Shown piece by piece: positions 47,877-56,672 of a stretch of DNA of 64,000 bases; position 1 is the stretch's first letter; each line of letters begins with the position of its first letter. The notes beneath the pieces are model-generated. The model was not told the origin of the DNA and did no database searches. It saw nothing but the letters and a program-made list of their open reading frames with translations. Source of the stretch: Cobetia crustatorum (lineage in GTDB: Bacteria; Pseudomonadota; Gammaproteobacteria; Pseudomonadales; Halomonadaceae); contig NZ_JEMF01000039.1 in the NCBI RefSeq assembly GCF_000591415.1, positions 102,340-166,339 of the forward strand, given 5' to 3'. The position numbers were made by a program, and so were the translations under genes.

Positions 47877-48587
47877 TCAGAGATCCTTGACGAACAGGTA
47901 TCCCTTGCTACGCACCGTTTTGATCCGCTCCGGATGATTGGGATCATCGCCAATCTTCGGTCGGATACGTGAGACTCGCACGTCGATGGAGCGATCCTGG
48001 CCGTCATATTTGATGCCGCGTAGCGCTGAGAAGATTTCTTCGCGCGTCAGTACGCGGCCAGCATTGGATGACAGCAGCCACAGCAGATCGAACTCGGCGC
48101 TGGTCAGCTCGATACGTTCACGTGACAACCATGCCTCACGCGTCGCGTTGTCAATTTCCAGATCATTGAACACCAGGCGTGTTTCGCCGGCTGATGCTTC
48201 CGGGCCATCGGCACGGCGCAGCAGGGCGCGCATGCGCGCTAGCAGTACACGAGGCTGTACCGGTTTAGGCACATAATCATCAGCGCCCATCTCAAGGCCC
48301 AGCACCTGATCCATATCATCAGTACGCGCGGTCAGCATCAGGATCGGGCCTGAGAACTGTGGACGCACACGGCGGCATATGGAGAGTCCATCCTCTCCCG
48401 GCAGCATCAGATCAAGAATCACGAGGTCAGGGCGCAGACTGATGATCAGGTCTACTGCCCGTCCGCCATCGTGCTCAACACTGACACGGAAGTTATTGGC
48501 TTCGAGATACTCGCGCGTCAGTGTCGCTAGACGCTCGTCATCTTCGACAATCAGTACATGTTCTTGCGCATTGGTATCCAAGGGCAT
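47877..48587 (-). CDS. OmpR-family response regulator, RstA-like
   Basis: 236-residue transcription regulator. I start at the ATG of MPLDTNAQEHVLIVEDDERL; another ATG 13 codons upstream is possible. Receiver about 8-125 with EDDE, D in LVILDLMLPGEDG and K in YVPKPVQP. The C-terminal winged helix (about 138-236) includes LTSAEFDLLWLLSSNAGRVLTREEIFSALRG and VDVRVSRIRPKI-like DNA-recognition segments, ending RTVRSKGYLFV-type (KTVRSKGYLFVKDL). First gene of a three-gene operon with the kinase and the lipocalin-like gene. Confidence 0.92.
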   Translation of the reverse strand: MPLDTNAQEHVLIVEDDERLATLTREYLEANNFRVSVEHDGGRAVDLIISLRPDLVILDLMLPGEDGLSICRRVRPQFSGPILMLTARTDDMDQVLGLEMGADDYVPKPVQPRVLLARMRALLRRADGPEASAGETRLVFNDLEIDNATREAWLSRERIELTSAEFDLLWLLSSNAGRVLTREEIFSALRGIKYDGQDRSIDVRVSRIRPKIGDDPNHPERIKTVRSKGYLFVKDL

Positions 48588-48807
48588 TCCATCCGCATCG
48601 TTGGGTCGGCGTGGCAGGCAGCTCACAAGTCGTTACTGTCCAGTGCCACGTCGTAACCTTTTCAGGGTGATTTGTCACGAATGATACGCCAATTTGTGCG
48701 TTTGCGCGCCAGCAGAGCAGACCCTGCAAGGATTGACGGGGCGCATAAAATTTAACGCTCAATGTCTTGACATCGCCTGTCCACAGGGCCGAATTTTCAA
48801 CCACACG

Positions 48808-48827
48808 TTACCCACAAGTTATCCACT
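48808..48827 (+). promoter_or_regulatory. Two DnaA-box-like sites upstream of nrdA
   Basis: TTACCCACA (48808-48816) and TTATCCACT (48819-48827) each differ by one base from TTATCCACA and lie 11 bp apart on the same strand. In E. coli DnaA boxes near nrdAB tie its expression to replication; similar placement here. Confidence 0.55.
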
Positions 48828-48843
48828 TGCACGCCCCTGCAAA

Positions 48844-48890
48844 CAACACTATCTTGTGTCCAAAATCAGAACACACCCCATATGTAGGGT
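48844..48890 (+). promoter_or_regulatory. Tandem NrdR boxes
   Basis: CAACACTATCTTGTGT (48844-48859) and ACCCCATATGTAGGGT (48875-48890) fit the pattern acaCwAtATaTwGtgt and start exactly 31 bp apart, the three-helical-turn spacing typical of NrdR operators. Confidence 0.7.
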
Positions 48891-48957
48891 TTTAGCGACA
48901 GCGACGCCCATAGATTAGGCGCGCGATTGTCAAGCCCTACAGGAACCAGTCAGCGTA

Positions 48958-48979
48958 CGAAATATCGCCGATATTTTCG
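48958..48979 (+). other. Inverted repeat in the nrdA leader
   Basis: CGAAATATCG-CC-GATATTTTCG, nearly perfect, 35 bases before the nrdA start. Possible mRNA hairpin or protein site. Confidence 0.5.
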
Positions 48980-49014
48980 TTTCATGAACTGGTTTGACAC
49001 GACAGGATGGCGTC

Positions 49015-51918
49015 ATGGATACCACTACCAGCACCGATCAGGCAGCAGTCGATCTGACTGCACCCCAGCGCCTGCGCGTCATTAAGCGCACCGGCGATGT
49101 TGCGGCCTTTGACGCCAGCAAGATCTCCGTCGCGCTCTCCAAGGCATTCATCGCCGTGGAAGGCGACCAGGTCGAGTCCAGCTCGCGCATTCGCGACCTG
49201 ATCCAGCAGCTGACCAGTCAGATCACTGACGCCTTCCAGCGCCGTATGCCTGATGGCGGCACGCTGCACATCGAAGACATTCAGGACCAGGTTGAACTGG
49301 CACTGATGCGTTCCGGTGAGCACAAGGCAGCCCGCGCTTACGTCCTGTACCGCGATGAGCACACGCGTGCCCGCAGCGCGCAGAACGATGGCATCACCAA
49401 GCCGCACCCGACCATCAATGTCACCCATCTCGACGGTACCGTGCGTCCGCTGGACCTTGGCCGTATCGAAACACTGGTCTTTGATGCCTGTGCTGAGCTG
49501 TCCAACGTCGATGCCCAGAAAATCGTCGATGACTCGCTGAAGAATCTGTACGACGGCGTGCCGATCGATGGCGTGTCCACCGCACTGATGATGACCGCGC
49601 GTACGCTGGTCGAGAAAGACCCGAACTACACCTACGTCACCGCTCGCCTGCTGCAGGACAACCTGCGTCGCGAAGCCTTGAGCTTCCTCAAGGTCGCTGA
49701 CGAAGCGACGTTCGGTGAAATGCAGGAGCACTATCCGGTCGCCTTCAAGGCCTATATCGAAAGCGGCATCGCCTTCGAGCAACTGGATGAGCAACTGGCC
49801 ACCTTTGATCTGGAGCGCCTCGGCGCAGCCATCGATCACTCGCGTGACAACCAGTTCACCTATCTCGGACTGCAGACCCTGTACGACCGCTACTTCCTGC
49901 ACCAGGACGACGTGCGCTATGAGCTGCCGCAGGTCATGTTCATGCGTGTCGCGATGGGCCTGTCCCTGAACGAGGAAGACCGCGAAGGTCGCGCCATCGA
50001 GTTCTACGAGCTGCTGTCCAGCTTCGACTACATGGCCTCCACGCCGACCCTGTTCAACGCCGGGACTCGTCGTAGTCAGCTGTCCAGCTGCTACCTGACC
50101 ACCGTGCCGGATGCTCTCGATGGCATCTACGGTGCTATCCGCGACAACGCCATGCTCTCCAAATGGGCCGGTGGTCTCGGTAACGATTGGACGCCAGTAC
50201 GTGCCTTGGGTTCTTACATCAAGGGCACCAACGGCAAGTCACAGGGTGTCGTGCCCTTCCTGAAAGTCGTCAACGACACTGCCGTTGCCGTCAATCAGGG
50301 TGGCAAGCGCAAGGGCGCTGTCTGTGCTTATCTGGAAACCTGGCACATGGACGTCGAGGAATTCCTCGACCTGCGCAAGAACACCGGTGATGACCGTCGT
50401 CGTACTCACGACATGAACACCGCCAACTGGGTGCCGGATCTGTTCATGAAGCGTGTCTTCGATGACACCGACTGGACCCTGTTCTCGCCGTCCGACTGCC
50501 CGGATCTCCACGACCTGTACGGCGCTGCCTTCCAGGTCCGCTATGAGCAGTACGAAGAGATGACCCGTCAGGGCCAGCTGAAGCTCTTCAAACGCGTCAA
50601 GGCACGTGATCTGTGGCGCAAGATGCTGTCCATGTTGTTCGAGACCGGCCACCCGTGGATCACGTTCAAGGATCCGTGCAACATCCGTAGCCCGCAACAG
50701 CACGCCGGCGTCGTGCACTCGTCCAACCTGTGCACCGAGATCACCCTCAACACGTCCGAGGACGAGATCGCGGTCTGCAACCTGGGCTCGATCAACCTGT
50801 CCCAGCACGTCATCGACGGCAAGCTGGACGGCGACAAGCTCAAGAAGTCTGTTCGTACCGCCGTGCGCATGCTCGATAACGTCATCGACATCAACTACTA
50901 CGCAGTTCCACAGGCACGACGCTCCAACATGCGTCACCGTCCGGTGGGTCTAGGCATCATGGGCTTCCAGGATGCGCTCTATGCGCAGTCCATTGCCTAC
51001 GCTTCTGAAGAAGCCGTGACCTTCGCTGACGAATCCATGGAACTGGTCAGCTATCACGCCATCGAAGCGTCCAGTGACCTGGCTGCCGAGCGTGGTCGTT
51101 ACGAGAGCTTTGACGGCTCACTGTGGAGCCAAGGGATTCTGCCGATCGATTCCATCGAGAAGCTCAAGCAGGAGCGTGGCGCTGACTACATCGAGATGGA
51201 CGAAAGCCAGACTCAGGACTGGAACTACATCCGCGAGAAGGTCCGCAGTCAGGGCATGCGTAACTCCAACGTGATGGCGATCGCGCCGACCGCGACGATC
51301 TCCAATATCTGTGGTGTCTCGCAGTCCATCGAGCCGACGTATCAGAACCTGTTCGTGAAATCGAACCTGTCTGGCGAGTTCACCGTGGTCAACGCCTACA
51401 TGGTTAACGACCTCAAGGCGCGCGGCCTATGGGATGAGGTCATGATCAATGACCTCAAATACTACGACGGCAGCGTGCAGCCGATCGAGCGTGTTCCGCA
51501 AGACCTCAAGACGCTGTATGCCAACGCCTTTGAAGTCGAGCCGAAGTGGATCGTCGAAGCAGCCTCGCGTCGTCAGAAGTGGATCGATCAGGCGCAGTCT
51601 CTGAACCTGTACATCCAAGGCGTGTCCGGCAAGAAGCTGGACGTGACCTACCGCATGGCATGGTTCCGTGGCCTCAAGACCACTTATTACCTCCGTGCTC
51701 TGGGTGCGACTGCCGTGGAAAAATCCACTGTCGATCGCAGCAAGCACAACGCTGTTGGCAACGACACTGCGACAGCACCGGCCGTCCCTGCTCCGGCAGC
51801 CACGGCACCGACGGCGCAAGAGCCGCGCGGCATCGAAGACTTCTTGAAGGGCAAGAGCGGACAGCGTGCCCCCTCCGCCAGCACCATCGACGAACTCGGC
51901 TGCGAGTCTTGCCAGTAA
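49015..51918 (+). CDS. nrdA: Ribonucleoside-diphosphate reductase class Ia, alpha subunit, with two ATP cones
   Basis: Reduces ribonucleoside diphosphates to deoxy forms with NrdB. 967 residues from the ATG of MDTTTSTDQ, AGGATGG upstream. It has two N-terminal ATP cones, about 22-115 (VIKRTGDVAAFDASKISVALSKAF) and 130-220 (VTHLDGTVRPLDLGRIETLVFDA), as in Pseudomonas aeruginosa NrdA; E. coli has one. Catalytic residues: C in RSQLSSCYLTT, the NLCTEITLN motif, C in EIAVCNLGSINL, and the C-terminal thiol pair CESCQ. The C-terminal linker is alanine/proline-rich. In an operon with nrdB, 248 bases downstream. Confidence 0.97.
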   Translation: MDTTTSTDQAAVDLTAPQRLRVIKRTGDVAAFDASKISVALSKAFIAVEGDQVESSSRIRDLIQQLTSQITDAFQRRMPDGGTLHIEDIQDQVELALMRSGEHKAARAYVLYRDEHTRARSAQNDGITKPHPTINVTHLDGTVRPLDLGRIETLVFDACAELSNVDAQKIVDDSLKNLYDGVPIDGVSTALMMTARTLVEKDPNYTYVTARLLQDNLRREALSFLKVADEATFGEMQEHYPVAFKAYIESGIAFEQLDEQLATFDLERLGAAIDHSRDNQFTYLGLQTLYDRYFLHQDDVRYELPQVMFMRVAMGLSLNEEDREGRAIEFYELLSSFDYMASTPTLFNAGTRRSQLSSCYLTTVPDALDGIYGAIRDNAMLSKWAGGLGNDWTPVRALGSYIKGTNGKSQGVVPFLKVVNDTAVAVNQGGKRKGAVCAYLETWHMDVEEFLDLRKNTGDDRRRTHDMNTANWVPDLFMKRVFDDTDWTLFSPSDCPDLHDLYGAAFQVRYEQYEEMTRQGQLKLFKRVKARDLWRKMLSMLFETGHPWITFKDPCNIRSPQQHAGVVHSSNLCTEITLNTSEDEIAVCNLGSINLSQHVIDGKLDGDKLKKSVRTAVRMLDNVIDINYYAVPQARRSNMRHRPVGLGIMGFQDALYAQSIAYASEEAVTFADESMELVSYHAIEASSDLAAERGRYESFDGSLWSQGILPIDSIEKLKQERGADYIEMDESQTQDWNYIREKVRSQGMRNSNVMAIAPTATISNICGVSQSIEPTYQNLFVKSNLSGEFTVVNAYMVNDLKARGLWDEVMINDLKYYDGSVQPIERVPQDLKTLYANAFEVEPKWIVEAASRRQKWIDQAQSLNLYIQGVSGKKLDVTYRMAWFRGLKTTYYLRALGATAVEKSTVDRSKHNAVGNDTATAPAVPAPAATAPTAQEPRGIEDFLKGKSGQRAPSASTIDELGCESCQ

Positions 51919-51977
51919 GCGAGTGACTTGCTGCCTCCGATGCGATTCTGTACCGGAGACAGCCTGCGGCTACCTAC

Positions 51978-52002
51978 CAGGACCGAGCCTCGCTCGGTCC
52001 TG
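51978..52002 (+). other. Hairpin between nrdA and nrdB
   Basis: CAGGACCGAG, loop CCTCG, CTCGGTCCTG. A perfect ten-bp stem with no T-run; may act in processing or set the nrdA to nrdB ratio. Confidence 0.55.
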
Positions 52003-52166
52003 TGCCGTCACTAACAATCATCGCCTCCTGACATCTCTCGGCCTGTCTCCTTTGCATCACACAGAGACACGCGACCCGATGGCGCCTGCGTCGTAGAACG
52101 CACCGCTCACGCTTTTGCGTCACGCTGATCATCCGCGTGGCCACCAACGAACACGAGGAACGCAAC

Positions 52167-53399
52167 ATGTTGAACTGGGACGATTTCCACGAAGATGAAG
52201 CGCCGACCGCCGAGAAGCCTGCGGCTCCGACGCAAGCCGCTCCGGCACCGACCGAAGCACCGATCGCGGTCGAGAACAGCGAAGGCTATGCGGTCAGCGA
52301 CGCTGACCGTATCGCGCGTGCCCAGCAGGCACTGGACGAGCTGGATATCGCCAAGGGGCTGGAAGAACTGGAAATGGGTGCCCAGCGCATTCATGTAGAC
52401 GAAAAGCGCATGATCAATGCCCGCGCTGACGTCAACCAGCTGGTGCCCTTCAAGTACGACTGGGCATGGCAGAAATATCTCGACGGCTCCGCGAACCACT
52501 GGATGCCGCAAGAAGTGAACATGAACGCGGACATCGCGTTGTGGAAAAGTCAGGATGGCCTGACCGATGACGAGCGTCTGATCGTGATGCGCTCGCTGGG
52601 CTACTTCTCCACTGCTGACTCGCTGGTCGCCAATAATCTGGTGCTGGCCGTCTACAAGAACATTACCAATCCGGAATGCCGCCAGTATCTGCTGCGTCAG
52701 GCCTTCGAAGAGGCGATCCACACTCACGCCTACCAGTACTGCATCGAGTCACTGGGCATGGACGAAGGCGAAGTCTTCAACATGTACCGCGAAGTGGACT
52801 CCGTCGCACGCAAGTCCGCCTGGAGCCTCAAGCACACCCAGGCCCTCGGACGCGCTGACTTCCAGACCGGCACCACCGAAACGGATCAGGAATTCCTGCG
52901 TAACCTGATCGGCTTCTACGCCGTCACCGAAGGCATCTTCTTCTACTGCGGCTTCTCCCAGATTCTGTCCATGGGTCGCCGCAACAAGATGACCGGCGTG
53001 GCCGAGCAGTTCCAGTACATCCTGCGTGACGAGTCCATGCACCTGAACTTCGGTATCGACGTGATCAACCAGATCAAGGTCGAGAATCCGCTGCTGTGGA
53101 CTGCCGAGTTCCAGGACGAGGTCACCCAGATGATCCTCGAAGGCACCCAGCTCGAGATCGAATACGCACGCGACACCATGCCGCGCGGCGTACTGGGCAT
53201 GAATGCGGCCATCATGGAGGAATACCTCCACTTCATCTGCAACCGTCGCCTCGCACAGCTGGGCCTCAAGGAGCAGTTCCCGGGCGCCAAGAACCCGTTC
53301 CCGTGGATGTCCGAGATCATCGACCTGCGCAAGGAGAAGAACTTCTTCGAAACGCGCGTCACTGAATATCAGGTTGGCGGCGCACTGAGCTGGGATTGA
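52167..53399 (+). CDS. nrdB: Ribonucleoside-diphosphate reductase class Ia, beta subunit
   Basis: Diiron/tyrosyl-radical subunit. 410 residues from the ATG of [13 protein letters not shown], with GAGGAA six bases upstream. An alanine/proline-rich N-terminal segment (about 10-40) precedes the ferritin-like domain. Metal and radical residues are in [22 protein letters not shown] (E, H and the radical tyrosine) and in [18 protein letters not shown] (E and H). The C terminus [13 protein letters not shown] is the tail that docks into NrdA. Followed by a strong terminator. Confidence 0.97.
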   Translation: MLNWDDFHEDEAPTAEKPAAPTQAAPAPTEAPIAVENSEGYAVSDADRIARAQQALDELDIAKGLEELEMGAQRIHVDEKRMINARADVNQLVPFKYDWAWQKYLDGSANHWMPQEVNMNADIALWKSQDGLTDDERLIVMRSLGYFSTADSLVANNLVLAVYKNITNPECRQYLLRQAFEEAIHTHAYQYCIESLGMDEGEVFNMYREVDSVARKSAWSLKHTQALGRADFQTGTTETDQEFLRNLIGFYAVTEGIFFYCGFSQILSMGRRNKMTGVAEQFQYILRDESMHLNFGIDVINQIKVENPLLWTAEFQDEVTQMILEGTQLEIEYARDTMPRGVLGMNAAIMEEYLHFICNRRLAQLGLKEQFPGAKNPFPWMSEIIDLRKEKNFFETRVTEYQVGGALSWD

Positions 53400-53451
53400 T
53401 TCTGGCCAAGGGTCGTGTACTGATGTAACTAACGCGACTCACAAAAGTGCT

Positions 53452-53482
53452 AACGGGCCATGTCATTGACATGGCCCGTTTT
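53452..53482 (+). terminator. Intrinsic terminator of nrdAB
   Basis: AACGGGCCATGT, loop CATTG, ACATGGCCCGTT followed by TT. Confidence 0.85.
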
Positions 53483-53555
53483 GCGTCAAAAGAGCTCACA
53501 GGGTAGGCTTCGCGCCGTCCCGACTCTCCCCCGGCTTCACGTGAAAGGAACGAAC

Positions 53556-54539
53556 ATGCAACTCGGTATCATCGGACTCGGCCGCATGGGCGGCAACATC
53601 GCTCGTCGCTTGATGCGCAATGGCCATGAAGTGGTCGCTCATGATCGCGACGCCACCATAGCCCAGTCACTCGTGGCTGACGGCGCGACCCACGTCGAAA
53701 GCCTCGCCCAGCTGGTCGAGCAGATCGATGCGCCACGCGCGATCTGGGTCATGTTGCCTTCTGGCGAGATCACCGAGCAAACCATTGCCGCACTGGCTGA
53801 CATCATGGAAGCGGGCGACACCATCATTGATGGTGGCAATACCTTCTACAAGGATGATGTCCGTCGCGCAGCGAGCCTGAAGGAGAAAGGCCTGCACTAC
53901 GTCGACGTGGGCACTTCCGGCGGCGTGTGGGGGCTGGAGCGCGGTTACTGCATGATGATTGGTGCAGAGAAAGAAGTGTTCGATCACCTTGAGCCGCTAT
54001 TCGACACCCTTGCGCCGGGCTATGGCGACCTCGAACGCACCAAGGGACGCAATGCCCCGGACGAGCGCGCCGAGCGTGGCTACATCCATGCAGGCCCGGT
54101 CGGTGCCGGTCACTACGTGAAGATGGTACATAACGGTATCGAGTACGGCCTGATGCAGGCCTACGCGGAAGGCTTCGAGCTGATGCAGAGCAAGGGCTCC
54201 GCAGACCTGCCGGAAGATCAGCGCTTTGATCTGAACATGGCGGATATCGCTGAAGTCTGGCGTCGTGGCAGCGTCGTATCTTCCTGGTTGCTCGATCTCA
54301 CCGCTCAGGCGCTGGCCGGTGATGAACGTCTTGATCATTACAGCGGCGCCGTCTCCGACAGTGGCGAAGGTCGCTGGACCGTCGATGCCGCCGTCGAGCA
54401 GGGTGTCGCCGTGCCGGTGCTGGCCAATGCGCTGTTCTCGCGCTTCAGCTCGCGCAAGGAAAACACCTATGCCAATCGCTTGCTATCGGCGATGCGCTTC
54501 GGTTTCGGTGGCCATGTCGAGCCGCCCCGTCAGGACTGA
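53556..54539 (+). CDS. 6-phosphogluconate dehydrogenase, short (YqeC/GndA-like) form
   Basis: Oxidative decarboxylation of 6-phosphogluconate to ribulose 5-phosphate in the pentose phosphate route. 327 residues, the short form common outside Enterobacteria, often NAD-preferring. Start at the ATG of [20 protein letters not shown] upstream. Rossmann motif [23 protein letters not shown] (here [13 protein letters not shown]), the substrate-binding [18 protein letters not shown], catalytic lysine in [21 protein letters not shown]. Sequence ends [10 protein letters not shown]. Standalone, with a terminator on each side. Confidence 0.95.
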   Translation: MQLGIIGLGRMGGNIARRLMRNGHEVVAHDRDATIAQSLVADGATHVESLAQLVEQIDAPRAIWVMLPSGEITEQTIAALADIMEAGDTIIDGGNTFYKDDVRRAASLKEKGLHYVDVGTSGGVWGLERGYCMMIGAEKEVFDHLEPLFDTLAPGYGDLERTKGRNAPDERAERGYIHAGPVGAGHYVKMVHNGIEYGLMQAYAEGFELMQSKGSADLPEDQRFDLNMADIAEVWRRGSVVSSWLLDLTAQALAGDERLDHYSGAVSDSGEGRWTVDAAVEQGVAVPVLANALFSRFSSRKENTYANRLLSAMRFGFGGHVEPPRQD

Positions 54540-54592
54540 CTGCTCAATCGCTCCGATGGGAGTGACAGGCAGTGGCCAATGATTGCTGCATG

Positions 54593-54625
54593 AAAAACGC
54601 CCCGCTCATTGAGCGGGGCGTTTTT
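54593..54625 (+). terminator. Terminator after the dehydrogenase gene
   Basis: AAAAACGCCCCGCTC, loop ATT, GAGCGGGGCGTTTTT. It can also stop the convergent retropepsin gene operon. Confidence 0.9.
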
Positions 54626-54652
54626 GTATTCTGTCTTTTCTGAAGGTGTGCA

Positions 54653-55213
54653 TCAGTCGGAAATCGGTGTCAGACGCATCTGCTGACCACGCATGTTGAT
54701 ATCGAACTGACCCAGAAAGCTCATGCCCAACAACACCAGGTCATCGTCCATACCGGGCACAATAGCACCGCGCACCTCTTGCCACACAAGCCCGGCCAGA
54801 CTGACTTCTTCTAGCGTGGTCAGCGCACCGTGACTGACACCATTGGCAGTGGTGAAGCGCGCATCCCGTCCACGTGGCAGATTCAAGCGCTGCGCCAGTG
54901 CCTCGGAGACCGAGACATAGGTCGCGCCGGTATCGAGCAGGAAGGTCACCGCTGCACCATTGATCTCTCCAGGTGCCACAAAGTGACCCGCGCGATTGCG
55001 CGTAAGCGTCAAGGGCTGCTGCGCCGCCAGTGATTGGCCTGCCAGCGAAGCATTAGGCCGGCTCCTCTCGTCAAGCTGCCCTTGAAACCACCAGACCAAC
55101 ATGCCAAGCATCAGCCCCCAGCACAGCACCAACATGCCAATGCCATAACGCCGACTCGGGTCTTTCTCGACAGAGCCATTCTTGGTCGGTTCGTTGTGGT
55201 CAGCGTCACTCAT
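54653..55213 (-). CDS. Membrane-anchored retropepsin-like aspartic protease
   Basis: 186-residue protein with a TM anchor about 24-44 (IGMLVLCWGLMLGMLVWWF) and a periplasmic retropepsin-like domain of the bacterial clan AA family (TIGR02281 type). The active-site motif FLLDTGATYVSVS is present, and a flap-like region NGVSHGALTTLEEVSLAGL plus the C-terminal FLGQFDINMRGQQMRLTPI block. It should work as a homodimer. Its ATG overlaps the DUF3592 stop (ATGA), so it is translationally coupled as the last gene of a three-gene operon. Substrate unknown. Confidence 0.85.
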   Translation of the reverse strand: MSDADHNEPTKNGSVEKDPSRRYGIGMLVLCWGLMLGMLVWWFQGQLDERSRPNASLAGQSLAAQQPLTLTRNRAGHFVAPGEINGAAVTFLLDTGATYVSVSEALAQRLNLPRGRDARFTTANGVSHGALTTLEEVSLAGLVWQEVRGAIVPGMDDDLVLLGMSFLGQFDINMRGQQMRLTPISD

Positions 55214-55707
55214 CCGCCACCACTGCGCAGCAATAGGCGCAATGCCACTACGCACAGCGCTACGCCCAGTGCGAACGGCACCCCTATCAGCCAGCCGCGC
55301 GCGCTGGGCAGGCTTGCCTCATGCGGGGCACTGCGCCGATAGGTGAGCACGACATTCTCGCCCACAGCGGGCGTCGGTGAGGGAACCGCCAGCGGCGAGA
55401 TATATTCGTGCCAGCCGCCCCGCTCATCCTGATAGCGCACGACCGGAGCATACTGAATGGCCTCGATATTGAAGCGCCCGCCCGGCGGCAGACCCGCCAT
55501 CGCCAGCGCTTCATCCTCACTGAGAGGGCCACCCTTGGGCAGATGAATGCGCCCGCGCCCCTCCACATTCAGCGCGCGGTCGTGGTTGATCACTTCTCCT
55601 GTCACCTGCACGCTTTCTCGCGCAAAGGATTGAGCGTGCTGCCAGCGGTATCCTCCCAGCAGCAGCAAAGCTACACCCATTATCAGCAGTCCCCATGTCA
55701 CGGTCAT
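55210..55707 (-). CDS. DUF3592 family membrane protein
   Basis: 165 residues. I start at the ATG of MTVTWGLLIMG because AAGGAG lies six bases upstream; an in-frame ATG ten codons earlier overlaps the ankyrin stop. TM about 3-20 and 137-157. The loop contains the DUF3592 pattern: VTGEVINHDRALN, YAPVVRYQDERGGWHEYISPLA, and GENVVLTYRRSAP. Function of DUF3592 is unknown. Middle gene between the ankyrin protein and the retropepsin, tightly spaced. Confidence 0.82.
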   Translation of the reverse strand: MTVTWGLLIMGVALLLLGGYRWQHAQSFARESVQVTGEVINHDRALNVEGRGRIHLPKGGPLSEDEALAMAGLPPGGRFNIEAIQYAPVVRYQDERGGWHEYISPLAVPSPTPAVGENVVLTYRRSAPHEASLPSARGWLIGVPFALGVALCVVALRLLLRSGGG

Positions 55708-55733
55708 GCGACGCTCCTTCTGACGATCTACCG

Positions 55734-56381
55734 TCATGCTTGATGAGGCGTCGGCGGCTCAACTTCATGGGCGATACCACGTTCATGCCCACCGGCCGCT
55801 TCCAACATCTCACACACCACCTCAAACGTGCGCCAGCGTGCATGGGCTAGTGGTGTAACGCCTTCGGCATCCGCCAGATTGACGTCGGCGCCATGGTTCA
55901 ACAAATGTTGCACGACCTGCTGGTAGGCGATATCACCATCACCCAGTAATACCGCTTCAATCAGAGCAGTCCAACCGAGCGTATTCTGGTGATCGACATC
56001 GATGGATGTCTGCTCCAGCAGCAGTTCACAAATACCACTGTGGCCGCGCTCACTCGCTGACATCAACGCGGTAGAGGAAAAACGATTGAGCACGGTAGCC
56101 GAGGCACCATGCGCCAACAGACGCTCCAGGCAGCCTTGATGCCCCAAAGCCGCCGCAGTCAGTAATGGCGTGTCGTGCAGGGCATCGGTCTGCTCGCTAT
56201 CAGCACCTGCCGCGAGTAGTGCCGCGACAGCTTCTGGCTGATTGGCCTGCACCGCCACCATCAATGGTGAGCGACCACGATAGTCGATGTCATTGACTCG
56301 CTCGCATGCATCCGACGCAGCCAATGCTTCAGCCAGCCCCGCTAGATCGCCATGTTGAGCACACATTGTCATGTCCTTCAT
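55734..56381 (-). CDS. Ankyrin-repeat protein
   Basis: 215-residue soluble protein with no signal peptide, made of about five ankyrin repeats (RGRSPLMVAVQANQPEAVAALLAAGAD; DTPLLTAAALGHQGCLERLLAHGAS; STALMSASERGHSGICELLLEQ; LGWTALIEAVLLGD...; EGVTPLAHARWRTFEVVCEML). Start ATG with AGGAGG five bases upstream. First gene of the ankyrin-DUF3592-retropepsin operon. Ankyrin repeats bind proteins; the partner is unknown. Confidence 0.88.
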   Translation of the reverse strand: MKDMTMCAQHGDLAGLAEALAASDACERVNDIDYRGRSPLMVAVQANQPEAVAALLAAGADSEQTDALHDTPLLTAAALGHQGCLERLLAHGASATVLNRFSSTALMSASERGHSGICELLLEQTSIDVDHQNTLGWTALIEAVLLGDGDIAYQQVVQHLLNHGADVNLADAEGVTPLAHARWRTFEVVCEMLEAAGGHERGIAHEVEPPTPHQA

Positions 56382-56498
56382 CACAACCTCCTGACGCCCG
56401 ACGTGTCACATGACACCTGACTGATAGCCTATGCGATCTTGAGCATGACTGTTAGCGTTCGCGAGGGGAAGACCTTCTACGGTGGCGCTCTACAGGTA

Positions 56499-56525
56499 TA
56501 AAAAAGGCGCTCCCGAAGGAGCGCC
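56499..56525 (-). terminator. Intrinsic terminator of the PepSY-regulator-kinase operon
   Basis: Minus strand GGCGCTCC, loop TTCG, GGAGCGCC and then seven T. It lies downstream of the kinase gene and upstream of the ankyrin gene. Confidence 0.85.
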
Positions 56526-56672
56526 AGTTCGTCATCACCGCAGGGCGCGGCAGACGAGACTCAGAAACGAAGCCCGTCCGGCTGCCAGCCGGACAATCAC
56601 AGAGTACGCTGCCACCATAATAGCGACCAATCATCTATAAAGATCATTATCATAGCCAGTGACTATGTAAGA

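Larger units (their letters stand above)
48588..49014. other. 427-bp divergent regulatory region for the RstA-like operon and nrdAB
   Basis: Holds two DnaA-box-like sequences, two NrdR boxes 31 bp apart, and an inverted repeat at 48958-48979 in the nrdA leader. No coding frame is supported. Confidence 0.6.

Noticed and set aside
56633..56651. Fur-like sequence ATCTATAAAGATCATTATC
   Set aside because: Only 12 of 19 positions match, and a terminator separates it from the nearest downstream gene start (ankyrin).
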